Shown: positions 8,036-15,310 of the stretch, piece by piece | Numbering within the stretch: position 1 is the first letter of the stretch | How the letters are laid out: each line of letters begins with the position of its first letter | Origin: Gammaproteobacteria bacterium | GTDB lineage: Bacteria > Pseudomonadota > Gammaproteobacteria > Steroidobacterales > PWYM01 | Reading direction: 5' to 3' | Assembly (NCBI GenBank): GCA_003567475.1 | Contig: PWZL01000012.1 | Coordinates: 69,290 to 129,751, forward strand | Length of the DNA: 60,462 nt | Notes under the pieces: generated by a model | The model's input: the letters and a program-made list of their open reading frames with translations, nothing else | Told to the model about the DNA's origin: nothing | The model's database searches: none | Program-made: the position numbers and the translations under genes

Positions 8036-9097
8036 ATGAAGCTGCCCGATCCCGCCCAGCCCGGGCTCATCCTCGGTCCTGGACCTGCCGGCTGGTGGGA
8101 CTGCGAGCGTGTCTCGGGTCCGCGGGTGCTGCGCTGTGCCGACGGCCGCTGGCGCATGTGGTACTACGGTCGCGACCCCTCGTTCGATCGTGAGATCAAC
8201 CTGCCCACCGGCCGTTGTGGTCTGGCCACCTCGGCAGACGGCATCCGGTGGACGCGCGAGCGCGGACCGCTCACCGATGGCGCCGTATTCGAACCCCATC
8301 CTGATCCGGCACGATTCGACTGCGGCCATGTGGCTGTCAGCGATGTTCACGAGGCCGACGGACGTTACTGGATGTGGTATTTCGGCGGCACGCTGGCGCG
8401 CCAGTCCATCGGGCCCTACCAGGTGCGCGGCTTCGACCTGCGTCCAGGGCTCGCGGTCTCGGGCGATGGTTTGCACTGGCTGCGGGTCGAGGGGCCGTGC
8501 GCCGGGGCGCTGCTGGCGCTGGGCGCGCCCGGCGACTTCGACGCCGTGTTCTGCGGCTGGCCGCAGGTGCTGCGCGAGGCCGACGGCTGGAAGATGTACT
8601 ACCACACGCTCGACCCGCGCCGCGGCTTTGTGGTCGGGCTGGCCGTCTCGGGCGACGGGCTGAGCTGGGAAAAATGCGGTGAGGTGTTCGGTCCCGGCGA
8701 GGCCGGGGCCTTCGACATGCAGGGGGTGGCCACCCGCCAGGTTGTGCCGCTGGACGGGCAGTACCTGATGTTCTACGAGGGGGTCCAGCCTTCAGGGCAG
8801 CGCAGCATCGGCCTCGCGGTCTCCGCTGACGGGCGTGTCTGGCGGCGCGAGCGCGGCGCCGAGCCGGATGGTTCCGTATTCGCCCATGCGCCATCCGGTT
8901 CGGGGCGCTGGGACGCCTTCGCGGTGGGTACCCCGTGCGTCGTCGAGGTGCCCGGCGAGGGCCTGCGGATGTATTACATCGGTTCAAACGAGGCCGGCGA
9001 TCACGCGGTGGCCGACGAGATGCACCTCCGTCATCAGATCGGTCTGGCGTTGTCCGGTGATGGCGATCCCGCCCGCTGGCTGCGACTCGGGGCATGA
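8036..9097 (+). CDS. five-bladed beta-propeller glycosidase-like protein
   Basis: The 353-residue protein is built of five repeats, each with a strand motif: WRMWYYG 39-45, YWMWYFG 111-117, WKMYYHT 185-191, YLMFYEG 243-249 and LRMYYIG 310-316. Five S-x-D-G-type turns ending in Trp are also present (66-72, 142-148, 205-211, 263-269, 340-348). This is the pattern of five-bladed propeller glycosidases of the GH32/43/68/130 type. Each blade also starts with an aromatic-Asp pair (e.g. WD 21-22, FD 94-95, WD 292-293). AGGAG lies 6 bases before ATG 8036. No signal peptide is seen, so it should act in the cytosol on an imported glycoside. The exact linkage is unknown, and a non-catalytic role cannot be excluded. 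Confidence 0.85.
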   Translation: MKLPDPAQPGLILGPGPAGWWDCERVSGPRVLRCADGRWRMWYYGRDPSFDREINLPTGRCGLATSADGIRWTRERGPLTDGAVFEPHPDPARFDCGHVAVSDVHEADGRYWMWYFGGTLARQSIGPYQVRGFDLRPGLAVSGDGLHWLRVEGPCAGALLALGAPGDFDAVFCGWPQVLREADGWKMYYHTLDPRRGFVVGLAVSGDGLSWEKCGEVFGPGEAGAFDMQGVATRQVVPLDGQYLMFYEGVQPSGQRSIGLAVSADGRVWRRERGAEPDGSVFAHAPSGSGRWDAFAVGTPCVVEVPGEGLRMYYIGSNEAGDHAVADEMHLRHQIGLALSGDGDPARWLRLGA

Positions 9098-9110
9098 GCG
9101 GCAAGACTTG

Positions 9111-9126
9111 TTGCACGCGCGTGCAA
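9111..9126. promoter_or_regulatory. LacI-family operator, site D
   Basis: A perfect copy of TTGCACGCGCGTGCAA starts 13 bases after the glycosidase-like gene and 80 bases before the ureidoglycolate-lyase-like gene. It should control the rightward operon starting at 9207. Confidence 0.85.
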
Positions 9127-9140
9127 GCCTGCAGTATGCT
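9111..9140 (+). promoter_or_regulatory. putative sigma70 promoter overlapping operator D
   Basis: TTGCAC (9111-9116), an 18-base spacer and TATGCT (9135-9140) make a reasonable -35/-10 pair. The operator covers the -35 element and half the spacer, the geometry of direct repression. It would give a leader of about 60 bases before ATG 9207. The prediction is by eye. Confidence 0.5.
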
Positions 9141-9206
9141 GCGGGACGACAGTCCGTTCCGATGCCCCTCACGGGCATCCACCCGCCCGGTCAGCCGAGG
9201 TTCCCG

Positions 9207-9788
9207 ATGAGTGCGCAACCCCATCCGCTGGAAATCCGACGACTCACGCTGGAAGTGGCCACCCCGGAGGCCCTGCGGCCGTTCGGCGGCTGGCTCGGTC
9301 CCCAGTCCGGGGTGACGCCCATGGGGGTCGACTATTACGGCGGTGCCGTGGCGATGAGCCGGCCGGTCGACTTCAGCTGCAGCTCCCGGGCGGAAGTCTC
9401 GCTCACCAGCCTCAAGCGCCGGCCGCTGGAAGTGCGCTATCTGGAGCGTCATTTCCAGCATACCCAGACCTTCATCCCGCTGGGGGGGAAACCCTTCATC
9501 GCCGTGCTGGCGCCGCCGTGCGAGGACGAACTGCCGGCGCTCGACGGCGTGCGCGCGTTCCGGTTCGACGGCTCGGCCGGCCTGTGCCTCGATGTCGGCA
9601 CCTGGCACGAGTTCCCTTTCGCGCTGGATGACGACACGCACATCGCGGTCATCCTCTCCTCGCAGGTCACCGAGGATCTGCACCACCGCGCCGAGAACGG
9701 TATCGAGGCCTTCGGCCCGGATCTCGACAAGAAAGACCTGACGCTGCGTGCCGGTGTTCAGTTCGTCATCGAGTTGGCAGACGCCTGA
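9207..9788 (+). CDS. ureidoglycolate lyase (AllA)-family protein
   Basis: The 193-residue protein resembles AllA, a cupin-like fold enzyme that releases urea from ureidoglycolate. Matching blocks are LERHFQHTQTFIPLGGKPF (79-97; AllA has LERHPLGTQAFIPMKGEVF) and GTWHEFPFAL (131-140; AllA has NVWHHPLFAW). It is longer than E. coli AllA (160). No other purine-degradation gene is in the window, and it lies in the LacI-type regulon, so it may act on a different substrate. GAGG sits 6 bases before ATG 9207. The next gene follows after 19 bases. Family call is firm; reaction is uncertain. Confidence 0.83.
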   Translation: MSAQPHPLEIRRLTLEVATPEALRPFGGWLGPQSGVTPMGVDYYGGAVAMSRPVDFSCSSRAEVSLTSLKRRPLEVRYLERHFQHTQTFIPLGGKPFIAVLAPPCEDELPALDGVRAFRFDGSAGLCLDVGTWHEFPFALDDDTHIAVILSSQVTEDLHHRAENGIEAFGPDLDKKDLTLRAGVQFVIELADA

Positions 9789-9807
9789 GCCGCTCAGGAG
9801 GTTCCCC

Positions 9808-10953
9808 GTGTATCAGTCCGTCCCCCAGCGACACCACGCACTGCTGCCCCGGCCGGATCACGACGAGCAGGCCCGCCAGCTGTTCGCGCGTGATTTCCGC
9901 CGCTACATCCTGCTTGATGTGCCGCAACATACCCGGCGGGTGTACGAGCACACGGTGAAGCCCGTGCTGCTCGAGCAGGCGCCAGAGGCGGCCAGCGATC
10001 CGGTCACAGTGCGAGAGGCGATGTGGCAGCAGGGTTTCCTCCGCGCCGCCCAGGGTCTGCAGCGGGTTTCCCAGGAGCTCCTGTGGAACGCCGTCGTGCC
10101 TTATGTGGAATGCCGCGCCGACGAGGTCAATGCGCGGGTGCGGGCGCTCGGTGATGGCCCGGGCCGTGGCTCGCTCACGCTGGATCCCGACTTTGACGTC
10201 CCGGCCTACCTGCAGGACGTGGATATTCACTGCATGCCGGGTAACTACCATGCGGAATACGGTCCGAATGATGCCGCCCAGGGGGCGGTATACGATCGCG
10301 GCTCGTTCCTCTACGCCCTCGGTGGCGTGGGTGACTGCAATGACGGCATCGGCCGCACACTGATCGAGGCCTTGCGTCAGCGCTATCCGGATCTCGCGCC
10401 CCGGCGCATTCTGGATCTCGGCTGCACCATGGGGCATAACACCCTGCCGTTGTGTGAAGCGTTCCCGGAGGCCGAGATCCACGCCGTCGACGCTGCCGCA
10501 CCGATGCTTCGTTACGCTCACGCCCGCGCCCGCGACCTTGGGTGCGACGTGCACTGGCGCCAGGCCGACGTGCGGGCGACCGGCTATCCCGACGGTCACT
10601 TCGATCTGGTGATCTCGGTGATCCTGTTCCACGAAGTGCACCCGGACGAGATCGGCGCGGTGTTCAGGGAATGTCACCGCCTGCTCGCGCCCGGCGGCAT
10701 CACGGCGCACATCGACATCCCCGACTATTTCAAGTCGCCCGACCCGTTGTTCGTGACCCTGGTCGATGCCGACACCTTCCACAATAACGAGCCGTTCTGG
10801 GGCGAGATGCACCGCCGTGATCTGGAAGGGTTGCTGGCCAGTGCCGGCTTCCCGGACCGCGAAACCTTTCGCAGCATCGCCCCTATGGGTGGGTTTCCCT
10901 GGTCGTTCTTTGGCGCCCGCCGCGCGGCCGAGGTCGCGGAGGCGGCCGCATGA
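9808..10953 (+). CDS. SAM-dependent methyltransferase, copy 2
   Basis: The 381-residue paralogue of the 4035-5204 protein has the same unrecognised N-terminal helical domain. It shares the linker (RGSLTLDP...MPGNYHAE...GAVYDRG) and a class I methyltransferase core (ILDLGCTMGH at 201-210, then HAVDAAAPMLRYAHARA). The GTG at 9808 is chosen because a full AGGAGG ends 6 bases upstream; the earlier in-frame ATG at 9748 overlaps the previous gene. Its stop overlaps the ATG of the small coiled-coil gene (ATGA). Divergence between the copies is large outside the motifs, so they are probably not redundant. Acceptor unknown. Confidence 0.88.
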   Translation: MYQSVPQRHHALLPRPDHDEQARQLFARDFRRYILLDVPQHTRRVYEHTVKPVLLEQAPEAASDPVTVREAMWQQGFLRAAQGLQRVSQELLWNAVVPYVECRADEVNARVRALGDGPGRGSLTLDPDFDVPAYLQDVDIHCMPGNYHAEYGPNDAAQGAVYDRGSFLYALGGVGDCNDGIGRTLIEALRQRYPDLAPRRILDLGCTMGHNTLPLCEAFPEAEIHAVDAAAPMLRYAHARARDLGCDVHWRQADVRATGYPDGHFDLVISVILFHEVHPDEIGAVFRECHRLLAPGGITAHIDIPDYFKSPDPLFVTLVDADTFHNNEPFWGEMHRRDLEGLLASAGFPDRETFRSIAPMGGFPWSFFGARRAAEVAEAAA

Positions 10954-11264
10954 GCGCGACACTGCGTCTCAAGCAGACGGCACGCGGCGAGCGCCCGCAG
11001 TTCAGTGAACACCCCGAGGTCGACCGCGTGATGGCAATGACCATGGCCTTGGCCAGCGAAGTCGCGGTGCTGCGCGAGCGACTCGATACCATGGAGACGC
11101 TCGCCTCGCGCAAGGGCGTGGTGCTCACCGAGGAGATCGAGGCCTTCACCCCCGAGCCCGAGCACGAGGCCCGTCGCCAGCAATGGCGGCATGACTTCCT
11201 GGAACGCGTGCTCTACATTCTGCGCGCCGAGGCCGACCAGGCCGCCGAGCGCAATGGCGTCTGA
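10950..11264 (+). CDS. small coiled-coil protein, copy 2 (methyltransferase partner)
   Basis: The 104-residue protein is paralogous to the one at 5249-5617. The shared core is AMTMALASEVAVLRERLD, followed by an acidic stretch (EEIEAFTPEPEHEARRQQWR) and a helical tail. It overlaps the methyltransferase stop by four bases and is followed directly by a GTG at 11265, so three genes are tightly coupled. No membrane segment or known motif is visible. Confidence 0.8.
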   Translation: MSATLRLKQTARGERPQFSEHPEVDRVMAMTMALASEVAVLRERLDTMETLASRKGVVLTEEIEAFTPEPEHEARRQQWRHDFLERVLYILRAEADQAAERNGV

Positions 11265-11969
11265 GTGCGGGCGCTGGCGCCGGACCGGGGACGGGTCGAA
11301 ATGACCGGGCCCGCCCGGCTCCTCGACGAGGGGACGCTGCTCATCCGCGGCGGGGTCCCGATGTTCGACCGCGACGAGCACTTCCGCATCGAAGCCCTGG
11401 CCGGGGGTTACCGCATCCGCAGCGAGATCGCATCGCTCGATGGCAGCTATCGTTTCGACTGCCGCTTCGACTACGGTCCCGACTGGCTGCCGCGGGTCGC
11501 CCGCGCCACGGGTCGGCGCCAGGCGGGGCCGTTGCAGGTCTCGATCACCGCCGGCGAGGGTGCGGCCGTGCTCGAGATCCGGGAGGGTGAAGAGGCGCCT
11601 GTCTCGCGGGTGCTGGATCTGCCGCCGGCCTGCCTTATCGATCTGGAACCCAGCGCCTTGCCCATGTGGGCCATGACCCGGCGCTACGATCGCGCGCGCG
11701 AGGGGACTCAGCAGTTCCAGTGGTTGGGGCGTTCACTGACGCGCGACCTGGTGCTCGAGGGCGGACGCACCGCACTCGCGCGGGTGGCTGCCGACGCTGC
11801 GGCCGAACACTTCGAATTCAGCGAAGAACTGCCAACGCCTGACGGCGAGCTGTTCCGGGTCGAGTTCAAGCTGGCGACCTCGGCGGCCGGCTGGCTGCAG
11901 AGCTTCGAGGTCCAGGCCGGCGCGACCCAGGTGAGTGCCGTGCGGCGGCCGGTTGCAGCGGGAGCATAA
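11265..11969 (+). CDS. uncharacterised beta-rich protein
   Basis: The protein of up to 234 residues is not recognised. Alternating hydrophobic and polar residues (YRIRSEIASLDGSYRFDCRFDY, LFRVEFKLATSAAGWLQSFEV) suggest a beta-barrel or sandwich, perhaps a small-ligand-binding or lipocalin-like fold. There is no signal peptide. The GTG at 11265 follows the previous stop with no gap; ATG 11301 is an alternative start with an equally weak ribosome binding site. As the fourth gene behind operator D it probably serves the same pathway. Confidence 0.7.
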   Translation: MRALAPDRGRVEMTGPARLLDEGTLLIRGGVPMFDRDEHFRIEALAGGYRIRSEIASLDGSYRFDCRFDYGPDWLPRVARATGRRQAGPLQVSITAGEGAAVLEIREGEEAPVSRVLDLPPACLIDLEPSALPMWAMTRRYDRAREGTQQFQWLGRSLTRDLVLEGGRTALARVAADAAAEHFEFSEELPTPDGELFRVEFKLATSAAGWLQSFEVQAGATQVSAVRRPVAAGA

Positions 11970-11972
11970 CGG

Positions 11973-11985
11973 GGCGGCGACCGCC
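11973..11985 (+). other. short GC hairpin before TonB receptor gene
   Basis: GGCGG, loop CGA, CCGCC form a five-bp hairpin in the 51-base gap between the orphan gene and the TonB receptor. No T run follows, so it is not a standard terminator. It might reduce read-through or stabilise the 3' end. Confidence 0.35.
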
Positions 11986-12020
11986 GTCTCGGGACGATCA
12001 TCAACCTTTGGGGGTCTATC

Positions 12021-14387
12021 ATGAGCACCACGTTGAGAGCTTGTGTTGCACGCGCGTGCATCGCCTTGTCGGTCGCGGTTCCGGTGACGGGGCCTGCGCT
12101 GGCGCAGGGGGCTGCGGGACTCGACGAGATCGTCGTGACCGCCCGGAAACGGGCCGAGTCGCTGCAGGACGTGCCCATCTCGATCACCGCCTTCACCAGT
12201 GAGGAGCTCCGCGCCCGCTCGATCATGGACCTGGCCGATGTGGCGGCCGCCACGCCTGGCATGATCTATTTCGAGACGCTCAACGCCTCGCTTGGAACCC
12301 CGGTCGTGCGGGGTCTCAGCCAGACCAATCTCACCGCGGTGGACCGGAACGTAGCGATCTTCTACCGCGGTATTTTCCTGTCGAATCCCTATGCCTCGAA
12401 TTTCGACCTGCTGGATATGGGACGGATCGAAGTACTGAAAGGCCCGCAGTCGGCCCTCTATGGCCAGAACGCCTTCGCCGGCGCGATCAACTACGTGCCC
12501 GCCGAAGCCCTGGACGCGTTCGGCGGCCGGGTTGAGGGCACGGTGGGGAGCGATGAGCGCTACGAGGTGAAGGGCACGGTGAACCTGCCGGTCAGCGACG
12601 CGCTGGCCATGCGGCTGTCAGCCGGCTACAAGAGCTTCGATGGTACCTTCGGCAACGTCGCAGACCCCCGGAACAACCTGCAGGGCTTCCGCACCAAATC
12701 GGCGGGTTGGGATATCGCATTCCGCCCGAACGACAGCTTCCGCGCCAGCTTTTTCGGTTTCTATAGCGACGACAAACAGGAATCCAGCGCAGCCTTTCAG
12801 GTGGACAACAACTGCGGGGCCGCACCGCGGCCGCCGTTCCTGCCGCCAGAGGTGCCTTACGTTGGGCCGCCAACGCACTTCTGCGGACCGGTGCCGACCC
12901 GCGATCCGGTCTCCATCGACCCGCGAGCCATCGGCAACGAACGCGACGTGACCCTGTTGGGGCTTGAGCTCGAGTGGGACTTCGGGCCCGTGATTCTCTC
13001 GAGCCTGACGGGCTGGGTGCAGTCGGAGAACGTCGCGGTGGGGGACTACGACCTGGACGCCGCCGGAACGGTGTTCGACATCGTCAACCTCGCCGACGTC
13101 TTTGCCGTGGGACTGTTCGCCGCCCCGGCGCTGCGCCAGCAGGGCATTCCGATTTTCGGCACGCCTGGCGGTGTAGGCGAGACGCGCGACTTCAGTCAGG
13201 AACTGCGGCTGCAGAGTGCTGCCGATCAGCGTCTGCGCTGGATGACCGGCCTCTTCTTCTACGACACCGAGGACGATGAGATCGGCACCATCGGCCTGGA
13301 TTCCGCCGGACTGGCCCCAGGCGAGATCCCGCGGACTTTTTTCGCGCTGCTGCCAGGTGTGCTGTCCACCGATCCGGCGTTCGGTGCCATCATTGGCGAG
13401 CCGCTGCGCAAGACCCGTTCGTGGTCAGTCTTCGGGAGCACGGACTACGATCTGCGCGAGAACCTGAAACTGGGCACCGAGCTGCGCTACACTCGTGAGA
13501 AGCGTTCCAATGAGGACGTTCTGGCCGAGGGCAGTTTCTTCGAGGGCACCTTCAACCACTGGACCGGCCGGCTCTCGCTGGACTACAAGCCGGCTGACGA
13601 ACACCTGCTCTACGCCTTTGCCGCTCGCGGAATCCTCTCAGGCTTCTTCAACGATTACGACGTGTTCGCCGCGAACGTGCTGCCGGACGAGCTGGTGGCC
13701 TACGATCCTTCCAGCAACTGGACCTTCGAAGTCGGCGCGAAGTCGAACTGGCTCGACGGCAGCGTGCAGACGACCCTCGCCCTGTTCTACATCGACTATC
13801 AGGATCTGCAGATCTCCGCCGTGCCGCCCCCGCCGTTCCAGAACAACATCACCGCCAACGTCGGCGGCGCCACCTCCAAGGGCGTGGAACTGGACACCAC
13901 CTGGTTTGTCGGCGATCGCATGGTGCTTCAGGGGACTTACGCTTACGCTGATCCGAAGTACCGTGCGGGGACGGTGGACGCCGGGGTCAACCGTATCTGC
14001 AATGGCTCGGACCTCTGTACCAACGAGGTCGGCGGCAACACGCTCACCCGAGCGTCCAAGCACCAGGCGACCGCAGCCGCCACCGTGTTTGGCGCGCTCG
14101 CAGGCGACTGGAACTGGAGCTTGCGCGCGGATCTCTCCTACCAGTCCAAGCAATATGCCCGCTCGGTGAACCTGCAGGAGATTCCCAGCCGCACGCTGGT
14201 GAACGCCCGCATCGCCCTGCGTCAGGGCGAGCGTTTGGAGTTCGCGCTCTGGAGTCGCAACCTGTTCGATCGCAGCTACGTGGCCACCTCGATCGCCCAG
14301 CCCCGTCTCTCGGACTTCGTGTTTCTCACCCAGAGCATCCAGGGCAATGGCCGGACCTGGGGTGTGACGGCGAGTTACGCGTTCTGA
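12021..14387 (+). CDS. TonB-dependent outer-membrane receptor
   Basis: The 788-residue outer-membrane transporter has a signal peptide (1 to about 29, ending ALAQG) and a TonB box-like DEIVVTARK. A plug domain follows (DVPISITAFTSEELRARSIM, VLKGPQSALYGQNAFAGAIN), then a beta-barrel ending in aromatic F (GVTASYAF). The class is common in marine and sphingomonad-like bacteria and imports large or scarce substrates with energy from TonB. A GGGGG run lies 6 bases before ATG 12021. Codons 9-14 contain operator site E. It is the probable outer-membrane entry point for the compound handled by the cluster. The SDR gene follows after 5 bases. Confidence 0.95.
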   Translation: MSTTLRACVARACIALSVAVPVTGPALAQGAAGLDEIVVTARKRAESLQDVPISITAFTSEELRARSIMDLADVAAATPGMIYFETLNASLGTPVVRGLSQTNLTAVDRNVAIFYRGIFLSNPYASNFDLLDMGRIEVLKGPQSALYGQNAFAGAINYVPAEALDAFGGRVEGTVGSDERYEVKGTVNLPVSDALAMRLSAGYKSFDGTFGNVADPRNNLQGFRTKSAGWDIAFRPNDSFRASFFGFYSDDKQESSAAFQVDNNCGAAPRPPFLPPEVPYVGPPTHFCGPVPTRDPVSIDPRAIGNERDVTLLGLELEWDFGPVILSSLTGWVQSENVAVGDYDLDAAGTVFDIVNLADVFAVGLFAAPALRQQGIPIFGTPGGVGETRDFSQELRLQSAADQRLRWMTGLFFYDTEDDEIGTIGLDSAGLAPGEIPRTFFALLPGVLSTDPAFGAIIGEPLRKTRSWSVFGSTDYDLRENLKLGTELRYTREKRSNEDVLAEGSFFEGTFNHWTGRLSLDYKPADEHLLYAFAARGILSGFFNDYDVFAANVLPDELVAYDPSSNWTFEVGAKSNWLDGSVQTTLALFYIDYQDLQISAVPPPPFQNNITANVGGATSKGVELDTTWFVGDRMVLQGTYAYADPKYRAGTVDAGVNRICNGSDLCTNEVGGNTLTRASKHQATAAATVFGALAGDWNWSLRADLSYQSKQYARSVNLQEIPSRTLVNARIALRQGERLEFALWSRNLFDRSYVATSIAQPRLSDFVFLTQSIQGNGRTWGVTASYAF
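12046..12061. promoter_or_regulatory. LacI-family operator, site E (inside coding sequence)
   Basis: TTGCACGCGCGTGCAT has one mismatch at the outer base and keeps the 14-bp core. It lies 25 bases inside the TonB receptor gene, within the signal-peptide codons. No later start codon would leave a usable signal peptide, so the site is truly intragenic. It could act as a roadblock or as the second site of a DNA loop with site D. Confidence 0.75.
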
Positions 14388-14392
14388 TCGCC

Positions 14393-15310
14393 ATGCCGAC
14401 CACGCTGATCACCGGTGCCAACTCAGGCATGGGCCTGGCCAGCGCGACGGCGCTGGCCAGGCTCGGTCATCACCTGCTGCTATGCGTGCGCGCACCGGCC
14501 AGCATGGAGAGGGGCGTACGGAAGCTGAGACGGCGCTACCCGGCGTGCAGAATCGTGGTCGAGCAGCTGGATCTCGCCTCGCTGGCCAGCGTGGATGCGG
14601 CGGCGGCGCGGATTGCCGAGTCAGGTCTGGCGCCGGCGCACCTGTTGTTCAACGCTGGTGTGATGACACCGCCTCACACGCTGACAGAAGATGGCTATGA
14701 GTTGCAGTTTCAGGTGAACTACCTCGGCCATTTCGCGCTGTTCCACGCGCTCTACGCGCGCCTGCCCGAGCGCACACTGCAGCGGGTGGTGAGCGTTTCA
14801 TCGCTCTCCAGCGAGAAGGCGACGAACGCCACCGCCGACGCCTTTGCCGCGTTGTCGCGGTGCCCGGCGGCTGAGTACCAGGCGCTGCGGTGCTATCGTG
14901 AGGCCAAGCTTGCCCAGGTGATGTTCGCCCGGTCGGTGGCGGACCGCTACGCGGACGCCGGCGTGGCCAGCGCTTCAGTGCATCCCGGGATCGTCAACAC
15001 CCAGCTGTTTTATCGTCGGGTAGGCCCGCTGGGCCGAGCGCTGATGCAGCCGCTGGCGTGGCTCGGCTACCTCAGCGGGCGCCTGGCCACCCCGGCCAGG
15101 GGGGCCGCTACGGCGGTGCGTCTCATTGACACGCCTTTTTCCCCGAGTGGCCAGTACTGGCATGCGGGTCGGGTGCACCCGCACAACCCGTTGGCGGACG
15201 ATCGGGCCTTACGCGATGCGCTCTGGGACTGGTCGCTGGAGGCGGTCACCGCTGCCATGGCAGTGTCGCCGCGGCGATGGTCTCCGACATCGCCTCGGCC
15301 AGCAGCGTGA
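14393..15310 (+). CDS. short-chain dehydrogenase/reductase
   Basis: The 305-residue SDR resembles the retinol dehydrogenase/protochlorophyllide-reductase-like group. It has TGANSGMG (7-14), NAG (87-89), a serine cluster SVSSLSS (134-140) and the catalytic Y168xxxK172 (YREAK). It starts 5 bases after the TonB receptor stop, so it belongs to the same transcript. The 3' end overlaps the convergent oxyR gene by 65 bases, and the proline-rich tail past about residue 285 looks unlike the family. It probably oxidises or reduces an intermediate of the locus; substrate unknown. Confidence 0.88.
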   Translation: MPTTLITGANSGMGLASATALARLGHHLLLCVRAPASMERGVRKLRRRYPACRIVVEQLDLASLASVDAAAARIAESGLAPAHLLFNAGVMTPPHTLTEDGYELQFQVNYLGHFALFHALYARLPERTLQRVVSVSSLSSEKATNATADAFAALSRCPAAEYQALRCYREAKLAQVMFARSVADRYADAGVASASVHPGIVNTQLFYRRVGPLGRALMQPLAWLGYLSGRLATPARGAATAVRLIDTPFSPSGQYWHAGRVHPHNPLADDRALRDALWDWSLEAVTAAMAVSPRRWSPTSPRPAA

